Shown: positions 8,485 to 16,510, counted from the stretch's first letter. The stretch: DNA of 34,815 nt from an uncultured Mediterraneibacter sp. (GCA_944376695.1 CALWDM010000029.1:1-34815), one strand, 5' to 3'. Program-made: numbers and translations. Notes: generated from the sequence alone by a model not told the origin.

Positions 8485-8829
8485 CTATGTAGGAAGCTCC
8501 AGGCTGATCCTGATCGCCTGGTCTACCTTCCTCATCATCCCTCCGTCAATGTGGCACACATACTCCTTGAGCCGCTGCTTGTCAATGGTCCGTATCTGCT
8601 CCAGGAGGATCACCGAATTCTTCACGATCTTGTAATCCCTCGTGCTGATTTCAATATGAGTGGGCAGCTTCGCCTTATTCATCTTTGAAGTAATCGCCGC
8701 ACAGATCACAGTCGGGCTGTGCCTGTTGCCCACATTATTCTGGATGACCAGGACCGGGCGTATCCCGCCCTGCTCTGATCCGACCACGGGGCTTAAATCG
8801 GCATAATAAATATCTCCGCGTCTGATCAT
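8485..8829 (-). CDS. mazF: MazF/PemK-type endoribonuclease toxin
   Basis: A 114-aa MazF-family mRNA interferase, close to B. subtilis NdoA/EndoA in length. It shows [30 protein letters not shown] at the N-terminus, including the Arg of GGIRP, and AAITSK with the Thr/Ser used in catalysis by the family. I chose ATG 8829 (a TTG lies one codon upstream at 8832). It follows alr by about 150 bp, the usual Bacillota position (alr-antitoxin-toxin), but no ribbon-helix-helix antitoxin gene is recognisable in that space. A hairpin-forming AGCCGG-ATG-CCGGCT overlaps its 3' end. Confidence 0.9.
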   Translation of the reverse strand: MIRRGDIYYADLSPVVGSEQGGIRPVLVIQNNVGNRHSPTVICAAITSKMNKAKLPTHIEISTRDYKIVKNSVILLEQIRTIDKQRLKEYVCHIDGGMMRKVDQAIRISLELPT

Positions 8830-8921
8830 CAATCTGTCTCACACTCCGATTCACATACTAATACGCTCCTGCACGCAGGAATTATTCTGCATGCCGCATA
8901 CTTCAGTATTCCCCGTTTCAT
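8829..8921 (-). CDS. Possible 30-aa ORF coupled to mazF
   Basis: Between alr and mazF an ATG at 8921 opens a 30-codon frame whose TGA overlaps the mazF ATG (TGATG). The product is Cys-rich (four Cys) and basic at the start, unlike known MazE-type antitoxins, which are about 70-95 aa. A weak CAGGA lies nine bases before the ATG. It may serve only as a leader peptide coupling mazF translation, or may be chance. Confidence 0.2.
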   Translation of the reverse strand: MKRGILKYAACRIIPACRSVLVCESECETD

Positions 8922-8977
8922 CGGATGTATTCCTGCGGATATCGGTCTTTGGGCCTTCTGCCCGTCCGGCACGGCTC

Positions 8978-10129
8978 TCAGGCTTCCGTGATCCTGCCGT
9001 CCTTCATGTACACGCGCGGGATCCGCCTGCCCAGACAGCACACGAACTCATAAGGAAACCTCCCGCTCAGCTCTGCCAGTTCTTCGACAGTGATCCTGTC
9101 ATCCCCGTCCTCTCCGACAAGGACTGCCTGGTCCATGAACTTCGTCTCCGGTATCTCTGTCACATCCACCATGAACTGATCCATGCACACTCTTCCCAGG
9201 ATCCCTGCCCGCTTCCCGTGGATAAGGACAGAGCCCTTATTCGACAGTGACCGGGGGTAGCCGTCGCCGTACCCTACCGGGATGGTGGCGACCCGCATCT
9301 TCTTATCCGCCACAAAAGTGCCGCCGTAGCTGATGGCAGTCCCGGGCTCAACGTCCTTTACATAAGTCACATGGCTGATAAGAGAAAGTGCGGGCTTTAA
9401 GTCTACTGCCTCTTTGTTCACCTCATCCGAGGGGTACATTCCATAGGTAGAGATCCCCGCCCTTGCCAGGTCATGCTTCATATCCGGGAAATCGATGATC
9501 CCCGCGCTGTTATCGCAGTCATAGTAACGGATCCGGACATTTCGTTTTTCCATCTGTTCTTTCATCCATATGAACTTTTCATGCTGCTTCAGGGTATAAG
9601 TCTTATCCCTTTCATCTGCCCTGGAAAAGTGAGTAAACATCCCCTCCAGGCAGACATTCGAAAGGTGGCTGATCCTCTCCGCTGCCTCTGCGCTCTGTTC
9701 ATTTACAGGGAAACCGATTCTTCCCATTCCAGTGTCGATCTTAATGTGAAAATACGCAGTCTTCCCCTGTCTGACCGCCTCCGCTGACATCCCGCGGGCC
9801 ATCTCTTCCGTATAAACCGACGCGCGGATATCATAGCGGATCATCTCTTCATATTCGTCAGGAAACACACATCCGAGCACAAGGATCGGTTTCTCCGCGC
9901 CGGACCTCCTGAGCTGGATCCCTTCATCGATACATGCCACCGCATAACCCCATATATACGGTACTTTTTCAAACATCCGTGCAATGGGCACAGCTCCGTG
10001 TCCGTATCCGTCCGTCTTCACGACCGCGATCAGACGGGCGTCCCCTCCGATCCTCTTTTTCATCTGTTCCATATTATATAAAATCGCGTCAAGATCGATC
10101 TTTGCACATACCCTGTTATGCTGCTTCAT
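8978..10129 (-). CDS. alr: Alanine racemase
   Basis: A PLP enzyme (383 aa) converting L- to D-alanine for peptidoglycan (and for spore germination control). The PLP lysine is K38 in AVVKTDGYGHG; most family members read KADAYGHG, so T39 and G41 are mild deviations next to a conserved lysine. The catalytic tyrosine lies in AISYGGTF, and GRVCMDQFMVD is conserved. The gene begins three bases after nnr ends with GAGGAG upstream, so nnr and alr are one operon, a common arrangement in Bacillota. Confidence 0.95.
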   Translation of the reverse strand: MKQHNRVCAKIDLDAILYNMEQMKKRIGGDARLIAVVKTDGYGHGAVPIARMFEKVPYIWGYAVACIDEGIQLRRSGAEKPILVLGCVFPDEYEEMIRYDIRASVYTEEMARGMSAEAVRQGKTAYFHIKIDTGMGRIGFPVNEQSAEAAERISHLSNVCLEGMFTHFSRADERDKTYTLKQHEKFIWMKEQMEKRNVRIRYYDCDNSAGIIDFPDMKHDLARAGISTYGMYPSDEVNKEAVDLKPALSLISHVTYVKDVEPGTAISYGGTFVADKKMRVATIPVGYGDGYPRSLSNKGSVLIHGKRAGILGRVCMDQFMVDVTEIPETKFMDQAVLVGEDGDDRITVEELAELSGRFPYEFVCCLGRRIPRVYMKDGRITEA

Positions 10130-10132
10130 TGT

Positions 10133-11635
10133 CTATTCTTCTCCTCTGTCCTGTTTGCGCAATACATTTTCTATCCCTGCGATGATGTCTCCCGCGAGCA
10201 CACTGTACGCACCTTTTGCGCCGCGCGCTTCATCTCCCCCGCATGCATGGAGAAACACTCCCAGGCACGCGCTGCCGAACGCGTCCATCCCCTGGGCGCA
10301 GAGCCCTGTGATCGCCCCCGCGAGCACATCCCCTGACCCTGCCTTTGCCATGGCGCTGTTTCCGGCGAGGTTCAGGAAGGGCGGCCTCCCCTTCTGCGCC
10401 ACTGCGGTCCGGCTGTCTTTGAGCACCCACACAGCCGGGTATTGCTCTGCGAACTCCCGGACAGTCTCCAGCCGGTCCTCTGCCAGTTCCGCGATGTCCC
10501 GCCCTGTCAGCCGGGACATTTCTTTCATATGGGGCGTCAGAACAAGGGGGATCCTGCTTCCTTTCAATCCATCCATATGCCTGCTCAAGAGATTCAGTCC
10601 ATCCGCGTCAATGATACATGGGGTATCCGCTTCTCTCAGTATATGGAGGAGTATTTTCTCAGAGACCTCTTCCGTGCTCAGCCCGCATCCGATGCACACA
10701 GTATCCGCCCATTTCAGAAGACCGGAAAGCTGTCCCGGATCATACCCGGTGTAGCACGATACGATTGCTTCCGGGAGAAGCTGCTGGATCACAGTCCGGT
10801 TCTCCTCCGCTGTGTAGACCTGCACCAGTCCGGCGCCCACAGCATAAGCCGCCCTTGCGGACAGATAACAGGCGCCTGCCATCCCCCGGCTCCCCGTGAC
10901 CATGAGGACTCTGCCGTAGCTGCCCTTATGGGAATCCGCCTTCCGCGGCGGGAGCAGGTCAGGAATATCCTTCCTGTCGTAAGTAAAGCATACTCCCGGA
11001 TCTTCCCGGAAAAAATCCGTGCTGATCCCAATGGGGGCAGCCACAGTCTCGCCTGCATACGCTTTCCCGGGAAATAATTCGCATCCCGCTTTCACACATG
11101 CCATAGCGACCGTCAGATCCGCGCGGAACGCCGTCCCCAGTATCTGACCTGTCCGGGCGCATACTCCGGAGGGGATATCCACTGCCACCTTACGGCAGTC
11201 CTGACTGTTCATCCAATGGATAATTTCACAGTATCTCCCTGTGATCTCCCTGCTTAACCCCACGCCAAACACTGCGTCTATTATTACAGTATATTCTTCC
11301 CCCGGGATTTCAGTGAATACCCGGATACCCATGCGCTCCGCGATCTTTTTCTGGAGAGCGCACTCCCCGCTCAGAGAGGCTTCATTCCCTGCGAACAGGA
11401 TCTCCGCATGCATCCCCTCCTCTTCCAGGAGACGCGCCACGGCAAACCCGTCCCCTCCGTTATTTCCGCTCCCGCAGACCACGAGCGTCCGGGAAGTATC
11501 GATCTTTCTCTCACGCATCGCTTCCACAACTTTAAGCGCCGCCCGCTCCATCAGCACAAGGGAGGGCACTCCCAGCTCCTTTATCGTATATGTGTCGGCA
11601 GCCTTCATCTGGACACCGTCCGGCAGATACCTCAC
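10133..11635 (-). CDS. nnr: Bifunctional NAD(P)H-hydrate epimerase / dehydratase
   Basis: A repair enzyme (about 500 aa) that restores damaged NADH/NADPH hydrates. The N-terminal YjeF_N epimerase domain (about 1-210) has VCGSGNNGGDGFAVARLL and SGVCARTGQ; the C-terminal ribokinase-like dehydratase domain (about 220-495) has GSYGRVLMVTGS, LTPHMKEMSRL and the catalytic AKAGSGDVLAGAITGL. The first codon is uncertain: GTG at 11644 or GTG at 11635. I prefer 11635 (MRYLPDGVQMKAADTYTI), which has AAGGTGG five bases upstream and aligns better with family N-termini. It is the first gene of the nnr-alr-mazF group. Confidence 0.93.
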   Translation of the reverse strand: MRYLPDGVQMKAADTYTIKELGVPSLVLMERAALKVVEAMRERKIDTSRTLVVCGSGNNGGDGFAVARLLEEEGMHAEILFAGNEASLSGECALQKKIAERMGIRVFTEIPGEEYTVIIDAVFGVGLSREITGRYCEIIHWMNSQDCRKVAVDIPSGVCARTGQILGTAFRADLTVAMACVKAGCELFPGKAYAGETVAAPIGISTDFFREDPGVCFTYDRKDIPDLLPPRKADSHKGSYGRVLMVTGSRGMAGACYLSARAAYAVGAGLVQVYTAEENRTVIQQLLPEAIVSCYTGYDPGQLSGLLKWADTVCIGCGLSTEEVSEKILLHILREADTPCIIDADGLNLLSRHMDGLKGSRIPLVLTPHMKEMSRLTGRDIAELAEDRLETVREFAEQYPAVWVLKDSRTAVAQKGRPPFLNLAGNSAMAKAGSGDVLAGAITGLCAQGMDAFGSACLGVFLHACGGDEARGAKGAYSVLAGDIIAGIENVLRKQDRGEE

Positions 11636-11700
11636 CTTCTCCACCTTCCTTCCTGTTCTTATGATCCGGCAGACATTTATCTGCCTTATTATGAAATATA

Positions 11701-11720
11701 CCCCGCAGCTGGCTGCGGGG
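11701..11720 (-). terminator. Hairpin terminator after rex
   Basis: A 9-bp stem (CCCCGCAGC / GCTGCGGGG) with a two-base gap begins nine bases after the rex stop codon on the minus strand, followed by TATATTTC. A second, smaller hairpin (GGCAGA / TCTGCC, 11668-11685) lies between it and nnr. The T-run is short, so termination may be partial. Confidence 0.55.
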
Positions 11721-11728
11721 CTGTATTG

Positions 11729-12379
11729 TCACTCTCTGTTTTTTCTTCCTGACTCGCGCTGGCTGATATTATAAGACAGTTTCATAAGGCTGTCCGAGAG
11801 ATGTACGCTCTCCACGATCACATCCTTCGGAAGAGTCAGATCGGTATGGGCAAAATTCCATATCGCTTTTATCCCATTTGCAATGAGAATATCCGCTACT
11901 TCCACTGCCTTTGACTTCGGAATCGTAAGCGCCGCGATCTCGATCTCATTCTTCTGGAGAAAATCCACCAGCTCATCCATCATCCTCACCCGGATCCCCC
12001 GGATGGTCATCCCTTCCAGACGGGGATTCACATCAAACAGGCTCTTCAGGACAAATCCGCTCCTCTCGAAGGATGCGTAATTTGCCAGCGCCTGTCCAAG
12101 ATTTCCGGCGCCGATGATGATAAAGTTATGCGTCTTATCCAGCCCCAGGATCTTCCCGATCTCTGTATACAGGTACTTTACATTGTACCCGTATCCCTGC
12201 TGTCCGAATCCGCCGAAATTATTCAGATCCTGCCGGATCTGGGACGCTGTCACATGCATCTTCTTGCTCAGGTCATTCGAGGAGATCCTCTCCACGCCCG
12301 CTTCCAGAAGATCGCCCAGATACCGGTAATACCGGGGCAGCCTTGAGATCACTGCTCTGGATATTTTTCTGTGTTCCAA
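11729..12379 (-). CDS. rex: Redox-sensing transcriptional repressor Rex
   Basis: Rex (216 aa from the start chosen here) senses the NADH/NAD+ ratio and represses fermentation and respiration genes when NADH is low. The N-terminal winged helix has the SxxLSKKMHVTASQIRQDL recognition region and NNFGGFGQQGYGY; the Rossmann domain begins with FIIIGAGNLGQAL; the C-terminal helix ends near LSYNISQ. I start it at TTG 12379, which has GGAAGGTGA upstream. The longer frame from GTG 12436 has no ribosome site and would begin at the predicted transcription start. It is divergent from the ABC-F gene; in B. subtilis rex (ydiH) also lies near the ABC-F gene ydiF. Confidence 0.95.
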   Translation of the reverse strand: MEHRKISRAVISRLPRYYRYLGDLLEAGVERISSNDLSKKMHVTASQIRQDLNNFGGFGQQGYGYNVKYLYTEIGKILGLDKTHNFIIIGAGNLGQALANYASFERSGFVLKSLFDVNPRLEGMTIRGIRVRMMDELVDFLQKNEIEIAALTIPKSKAVEVADILIANGIKAIWNFAHTDLTLPKDVIVESVHLSDSLMKLSYNISQRESGRKNRE

Positions 12380-12444
12380 TTCTATCACCTTCCATCGCAC
12401 GGCTTCTGAAACCCTGGAGCCGTACGCTTTTTTCACTATGGTTT

Positions 12445-12473
12445 ATTATATAAAATAGTTAATATTATGTCAA
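12445..12473 (-). promoter_or_regulatory. Consensus promoter of rex with Rex-like operator
   Basis: Minus strand TTGACA (12468-12473), 17-bp spacer, TATAAT (12445-12450): both boxes match the consensus perfectly. The -35 and spacer (12456-12473) read TTGACAT-AATA-TTAACTA, which matches the clostridial Rex pattern TTGTTAA-N4-TTAACAA with four mismatches, so autoregulation is possible. Confidence 0.75.
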
Positions 12474-12501
12474 TTTTTAGTTTTTCTTTCCCTGCCGTTT
12501 C

Positions 12502-12529
12502 TTGTATTTTAGCGAGATTCCGTTATAAT
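12502..12529 (+). promoter_or_regulatory. Promoter of the ABC-F gene
   Basis: TTGTAT (12502-12507), 16-bp spacer, TATAAT (12524-12529). It leaves a leader of only about 20 bases before the ATG at 12556, too short for the attenuation leaders seen in front of antibiotic-resistance ABC-F genes. Confidence 0.5.
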
Positions 12530-12555
12530 GGTTATCTGAGAGGAGGAGTACCGAT

Positions 12556-14532
12556 ATGATACTCGCATGCCATAATATCAGCAAATCCTTCGGCGACCGC
12601 ATCATTGTACAGAACGGTTCTTTCCACATCGAGGAGAGAGAAAAGGCCGCTCTGGCAGGTGTAAACGGAGCCGGGAAATCCACAATATTAAAAATGATCA
12701 TGAACGAAGAGCCCACAGACGGCGGAGATATCATCCTGGCTAAGGGAAAGACGATCGGCTATCTCGCCCAGCACCAGGAGCTCATCCCCCACGGGACGAT
12801 ATACGAAGAGCTTCGCAGCGCCAAAGCGGACATCCTGGAGATGGAGCAGCGCCTGCGCGCCATTGAACAGGAATTAAAAAGTCTGTCCGGCGACGCCCTG
12901 GAAAGCAGGCTGGAAACATACAACCGCCTTCAGTCAGAATTCGAATCGCGGAACGGATACGCCTGTGAGAGTGAGATCACAGGCGTATTGAAAGGACTTG
13001 GATTTACAGAGGAGGAATTCTCCAAAAAGACAGACACCCTCTCCGGGGGACAGAAAACACGGGTAGCTCTGGGAAAACTGCTCCTGACCAGCCCGGACAT
13101 CCTGCTCCTGGACGAGCCTACCAACCATCTGGACTTGAATTCCATCGCCTGGCTCGAGACCTTCCTCATCAATTATCCAGGCGCGGTATTCATTGTGTCC
13201 CACGACCGCTTCTTCCTGAACCGGGTCGTGACAAAGGTCGTTGAGATCGAAAACGGGGAGATCCGGATGTACCTGGGAAATTACCAGGCTTATTCCAAAA
13301 AGAAGCGGCAGCTCCGCGACGCCCGGCTCAAAGAATACCTGAACCAGCAGAGAGAGATCCGCCACCAGCAGGCAGTCATCGAAAAACTCCGCTCCTTTAA
13401 CCGTGAAAAATCTATCCGCCGCGCGGAGAGCCGTGAAAAAATGCTGGAAAAGATGACCCCTGTCGAAAAGCCTGTGGATGAACCGAGGGAGATGCATTTT
13501 ACTCTGGAGCCGTCCTGCATCAGTGGAAACGATGTTCTCTCAGTAGAAGGATTGTCAAAACAGTTTGACAGCCAGGTCCTCTTTCAGGATGTCAGCTTTG
13601 AGATCAAACGAGGGGAAAATGTCGCGATCATTGGCGATAACGGCACCGGAAAGACCACGCTCCTTAAGATCCTCAATCAGGTGCAGAAGGCAGACGCCGG
13701 TTCCTTTACCCTTGGAGCCAAAGTGCAGATCGGATACTATGACCAGGAGCACCATGTACTCCACGACAGCAAGACGATCTTCGATGAGATCTCCGATGAT
13801 TATCCGTCGCTTAACAATACACAGATCCGCAACACGCTCGCTGCCTTTCAGTTCACAGGAGACGAGGTGTTCCAGGTGATCTCCACTCTGAGCGGCGGAG
13901 AAAAGGGACGCGTCTCCCTGGCAAAGCTAATGCTCTCAGAAGCGAACTTCCTCATACTGGACGAGCCCACCAACCATCTGGATATCGCCTCAAAGGAGAT
14001 CCTGGAAGAAGCGCTAAACAATTACAGCGGCACAGTACTCTATGTGTCCCATGACCGCTACTTTATCAACCAGACTGCCACACGTATCTTGGAACTGGTG
14101 AACCAGACCTTTGTAAACTATATCGGGAACTATGACTACTATCTGGAGAAAAAAGAAGAACTGACCAGGGCCTATGCATCTGCTCCCGCTTCCGGGAATC
14201 CGGGAAATTACAGGAATGGCGCATCTACATCAGGGAATGTCTCAGAAAGCGCTGCCCGTCCTTCTGCTTCCGCTTCTTCCAAGCCGACTGCGCTGAGCTG
14301 GCAGGAGCAGAAAGAACAGCAGGCAAAAGAACGGAAGCGGAAAAACGATCTGAAGAAGACGGAGGAAGAGATCTCCCGGCTGGAAGACCGGAATGCAGCC
14401 ATCGACCACGAACTGACATTAGAAGAAGTATACTCCAACTCCGTCAAATGCCAGGAACTGGCATCCGAACGGGCTGCGAATGAAGAAAAGCTGGAAGAGC
14501 TTTACGAAAAATGGGGAGATTTAGCGGAGTAA
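12556..14532 (+). CDS. ABC-F family ATPase (YdiF/Uup-like)
   Basis: A soluble tandem ABC protein (658 aa) with no membrane segments, expected to act on the ribosome. Domain 1: GVNGAGKST near residue 36, LSGGQKTR, LLLDEPTNHLD. A charged linker follows (about 240-310). Domain 2: GDNGTGKTT near 358, LSGGEKGR, LILDEPTNHLD. A Ser/Ala/Gly-rich spacer (about 545-580) leads to a C-terminal coiled coil. The architecture resembles YdiF/Uup housekeeping members more than dedicated resistance factors, and position beside rex matches ydiF in B. subtilis. AGGAGGAG precedes the ATG. The exact subfamily is not settled from sequence alone. Confidence 0.93.
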   Translation: MILACHNISKSFGDRIIVQNGSFHIEEREKAALAGVNGAGKSTILKMIMNEEPTDGGDIILAKGKTIGYLAQHQELIPHGTIYEELRSAKADILEMEQRLRAIEQELKSLSGDALESRLETYNRLQSEFESRNGYACESEITGVLKGLGFTEEEFSKKTDTLSGGQKTRVALGKLLLTSPDILLLDEPTNHLDLNSIAWLETFLINYPGAVFIVSHDRFFLNRVVTKVVEIENGEIRMYLGNYQAYSKKKRQLRDARLKEYLNQQREIRHQQAVIEKLRSFNREKSIRRAESREKMLEKMTPVEKPVDEPREMHFTLEPSCISGNDVLSVEGLSKQFDSQVLFQDVSFEIKRGENVAIIGDNGTGKTTLLKILNQVQKADAGSFTLGAKVQIGYYDQEHHVLHDSKTIFDEISDDYPSLNNTQIRNTLAAFQFTGDEVFQVISTLSGGEKGRVSLAKLMLSEANFLILDEPTNHLDIASKEILEEALNNYSGTVLYVSHDRYFINQTATRILELVNQTFVNYIGNYDYYLEKKEELTRAYASAPASGNPGNYRNGASTSGNVSESAARPSASASSKPTALSWQEQKEQQAKERKRKNDLKKTEEEISRLEDRNAAIDHELTLEEVYSNSVKCQELASERAANEEKLEELYEKWGDLAE

Positions 14533-14609
14533 ATTTGTGGGGAAGCCAGCAATAGAGTAAAGGGTCCGAAAACACCGAAGCGCAGGTTTGTCGAAGACGT
14601 ATACAGGTT

Positions 14610-14891
14610 TCACGCACAGATGCTTCCCAGGATTTCCTCCAGAGCATTTTTACTGCTCGTGTGGCATCTTACCACCTCTGCGTTGCACCTGTCTGCCTCT
14701 TCCACCGCGCAGCGGACCATTTTATGGGATACAGTATTGGTAAAGAGCACGATCAAATCCGGGCTGCCTATCTGTTTTCCCAGACTTGCCGGCATCTGGG
14801 TGAATACCTTTGCCTTGCATTTGAACCTTTTACATATCTGTTTATACTGACATACCATTCTGTCATGACCGCCTATGATAACAACACTCAT
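14610..14891 (-). CDS. DUF2325 domain protein
   Basis: A 93-aa DUF2325 protein. It starts MSVVIIGGHDRM and contains the CKAKVFTQMP, DLIVLFTNTVSHKMV and EVVRCHTSSKNALEEIL segments of this family, a small Rossmann-like domain of unknown function. Four to five cysteines are present, several near basic residues. AGGAGG lies six bases before the ATG. It is a single-gene unit on the minus strand and has an iron-box-like palindrome at its predicted transcription start, so its expression probably follows metal supply. Confidence 0.85.
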   Translation of the reverse strand: MSVVIIGGHDRMVCQYKQICKRFKCKAKVFTQMPASLGKQIGSPDLIVLFTNTVSHKMVRCAVEEADRCNAEVVRCHTSSKNALEEILGSICA

Positions 14892-14936
14892 ATGGAACCT
14901 CCTGATGAAAAAAATATGGCTGCGTTCATTTCATTA

Positions 14937-14952
14937 GTTAGTTTAACCTAAC
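14937..14952. promoter_or_regulatory. Iron-box-like palindrome before DUF2325 gene
   Basis: GTTAG-TTTAAC-CTAAC, an imperfect palindrome flanked by further TTAGT/ACTT bases. It resembles the DtxR/IdeR box and the two sites at feoA and feoB in this window. It begins just downstream of the predicted transcription start, a position that favours repression. Confidence 0.55.
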
Positions 14953-14962
14953 TTTTATGAAT

Positions 14963-14991
14963 ATGATACACTACAAAACAAAAATTGGCAA
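14963..14991 (-). promoter_or_regulatory. Promoter of DUF2325 gene
   Basis: Minus strand TTGCCA (14986-14991), 17-bp spacer, TATCAT (14963-14968); five of six matches in each box. Transcription would start near 14956, right before the palindrome at 14937-14952. Confidence 0.6.
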
Positions 14992-15011
14992 GAACATTTT
15001 GATATTTATTC

Positions 15012-15030
15012 TCACAATTCAGCTTTGTGA
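15012..15030. promoter_or_regulatory. Inverted repeat before ferredoxin operon
   Basis: TCACAA-N7-TTGTGA, perfect 6-base arms, about 70 bases upstream of the ferredoxin start. It could be a regulator site or a hairpin. The likely -10 (TATACT, 15063-15068) has no good -35, which would fit an activator-dependent promoter, but this is speculative. Confidence 0.3.
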
Positions 15031-15096
15031 TTAAGTTACAGACCCCGGCATATGTTTTGGCGTATACTTTCCTCACAATGTACAGGAGGATTATTT

Positions 15097-15300
15097 ATGC
15101 TGAAACAACAAAGAAAAGCCAAAATCAACACTGAGCAGTGCGTTGCCTGCGGCAGCTGTATCAGAGTCTGCCCGCGGAACGCTGTTGCAATTCCCCGGGG
15201 GATCTTTGCGCTGGTAGATGAGAAACTGTGCGTAGGCTGCGGAAAATGCGTAAAAGAGTGCCCTGCCAGCGTCATCAGACTGGAGGTGGTCAGTATATGA
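15097..15300 (+). CDS. Small 2[4Fe-4S] ferredoxin
   Basis: A 67-aa bacterial ferredoxin with two classic cluster motifs, CVACGSCIRVCP and CVGCGKCVKECP, so it should carry two [4Fe-4S] clusters and pass low-potential electrons. AGGAGG lies seven bases before ATG 15097; a longer frame from 15052 lacks a ribosome site. Its stop overlaps the start of the membrane protein (ATGA), so the two are translated together and the ferredoxin is the likely electron partner of that protein. Confidence 0.9.
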   Translation: MLKQQRKAKINTEQCVACGSCIRVCPRNAVAIPRGIFALVDEKLCVGCGKCVKECPASVIRLEVVSI

Positions 15301-15869
15301 AAGCAAAAAAGAAATGGCATGATTATCTGTGGATCCTGTCTTTGACCTATCTGGTGCTTGGTTTTTTTAATATCCTTTTTGCCTGGCTGGGACTGCTGTG
15401 TTTCTTTATCCCGCTGATCATATCCGCGGTGAAAGGGAACAAGGCTTACTGTAACAAATACTGCGGCCGGGGCCAGCTCTTCTCCCTGATCGGCGGCAGG
15501 TTCGGGCTTTCGCGCAGAAAGGATATCCCTGCGTGGATGCGGTCAAAGTATTTCCGCTACGGTTTCCTCGCATTTTTCCTTGCGATGTTCCTGGTCATGC
15601 TCTGGAATACATATCTTGTATTCTCAGGCGCCTCAGGACTGAAGCAGGTCGTCACTCTGCTGTGGACCTTCAGGCTGCCGTGGAACTGGGCGTACTATGG
15701 CTCCCTCTTCTCACCGGGCGTGGCCCAGTTCGCCTTTGGATTTTACAGTGTGATGCTCACCTCCACGGTACTCGGACTGGTGACCATGGCGCTCTTCAAG
15801 CCCCGCTCGTGGTGTGTGTACTGCCCCATGGGCACGATGACTCAGCTCATCTGTAAAACAAAATCATAA
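15297..15869 (+). CDS. NapH-like 4Fe-4S membrane protein
   Basis: A 190-aa polytopic protein with about four membrane segments (about 12-45, 88-110, 140-165). Two short cysteine groups face the ends: YCNKYCGRGQLFSLIG near residue 50 and CVYCPMGTMTQLIC near the C-terminus, the latter resembling the CxxCP part of NapH/YccM-type polyferredoxin proteins. It lacks the full pair of ferredoxin motifs of NapH and is shorter (190 against about 280 aa). The coupled ferredoxin gene may supply the missing clusters. Electron donor and acceptor are not evident. Confidence 0.8.
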   Translation: MKAKKKWHDYLWILSLTYLVLGFFNILFAWLGLLCFFIPLIISAVKGNKAYCNKYCGRGQLFSLIGGRFGLSRRKDIPAWMRSKYFRYGFLAFFLAMFLVMLWNTYLVFSGASGLKQVVTLLWTFRLPWNWAYYGSLFSPGVAQFAFGFYSVMLTSTVLGLVTMALFKPRSWCVYCPMGTMTQLICKTKS

Positions 15870-15876
15870 ATTTTAC

Positions 15877-15905
15877 TCGACTGAATACAGCAAATGTGAT
15901 AAGAT
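15877..15905 (+). promoter_or_regulatory. Possible promoter of lipoprotein gene
   Basis: TCGACT (15877-15882), 17-bp spacer, TAAGAT (15900-15905), with TG one base before the -10. Moderate match to a vegetative promoter, about 30 bases before the lipoprotein start. Confidence 0.35.
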
Positions 15906-15936
15906 ACTGGCAAATAATTAAGGAGGGACAATGATT

Positions 15937-16473
15937 ATGAAAAATCTGATCCGGAAAATGTTACTTGTTATGTGTGTTACAACGTTTGCGCTCGCTTTCA
16001 CCGCCTGCGGGAAATCTGATAAGTCTGAACCCGCGGCCGCAGAGGAAGAGAAAGCATCGAAAGATGTAGCTGAAGAACCGGAAGAACCAGAGACAAAAAC
16101 TGAAGAGAATACCTCTGATCTCCCTGCTTCCGGCAAATATGCAACCCTGGAAGATTTTCTGAATTCTGATATGATGCAGGAACAGTTAGACAGCCAGGTT
16201 GCTTCTCTGGAAGGCACTGGTCTGACTGCCGAGGTTACTGCTGAAGATAACAGGCTGGTATATAACTTTATTTTCACTGACCCCAATATGACGGCCGGGG
16301 TTGATGCCTCCACGCTTCAGTCAAATCTTGACTCTCAGGCATCCACCTTTGAATCCATTGCATCCACGATCCCGCTCGCTGTAGAAATCGAGAATCCGGT
16401 CGTAGTGGTACGCTATCTGGACAGCGCAGGAACAGAGCTTGCCTCCCGCGAGTTTACTCCTCCGGCTGAATGA
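15937..16473 (+). CDS. Lipoprotein, DUF4854-like
   Basis: A 178-aa secreted lipoprotein. A lipoprotein signal peptide (KNLIRKMLLVMCVTTFALAFTAC) gives Cys at the lipobox, then an acidic, low-complexity linker rich in Glu, Lys and Ala (about 25-65), and a C-terminal domain of about 110 residues (YATLEDFLNSDMMQEQL onward) with two similar amphipathic stretches. The domain resembles the DUF4854 family seen in clostridial lipoproteins; function unknown. ATG 15937 sits nine bases from AGGAGGG; ATG 15931 is only three bases away and less likely. It is followed by a terminator and stands alone. Confidence 0.8.
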   Translation: MKNLIRKMLLVMCVTTFALAFTACGKSDKSEPAAAEEEKASKDVAEEPEEPETKTEENTSDLPASGKYATLEDFLNSDMMQEQLDSQVASLEGTGLTAEVTAEDNRLVYNFIFTDPNMTAGVDASTLQSNLDSQASTFESIASTIPLAVEIENPVVVVRYLDSAGTELASREFTPPAE

Positions 16474-16510
16474 TCCTCCGGAAAGCTATTTAACAGGTCA
16501 GATTAAAAAG

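Noticed and set aside
8829-9041. 70-codon minus-strand frame overlapping the end of alr as a possible antitoxin
   Set aside because: The first part is alr read in another frame and the product lacks a ribbon-helix-helix or MazE pattern; only the last 30 codons remain as a weak candidate.
11729-12436. Longer Rex starting at GTG 12436
   Set aside because: It has no ribosome site and would start at the predicted transcription start; TTG 12379 is better supported.
12556-14532. ABC-F gene as an antibiotic-resistance determinant
   Set aside because: Short leader without attenuator, housekeeping position beside rex and YdiF/Uup-like layout argue against a dedicated resistance factor.
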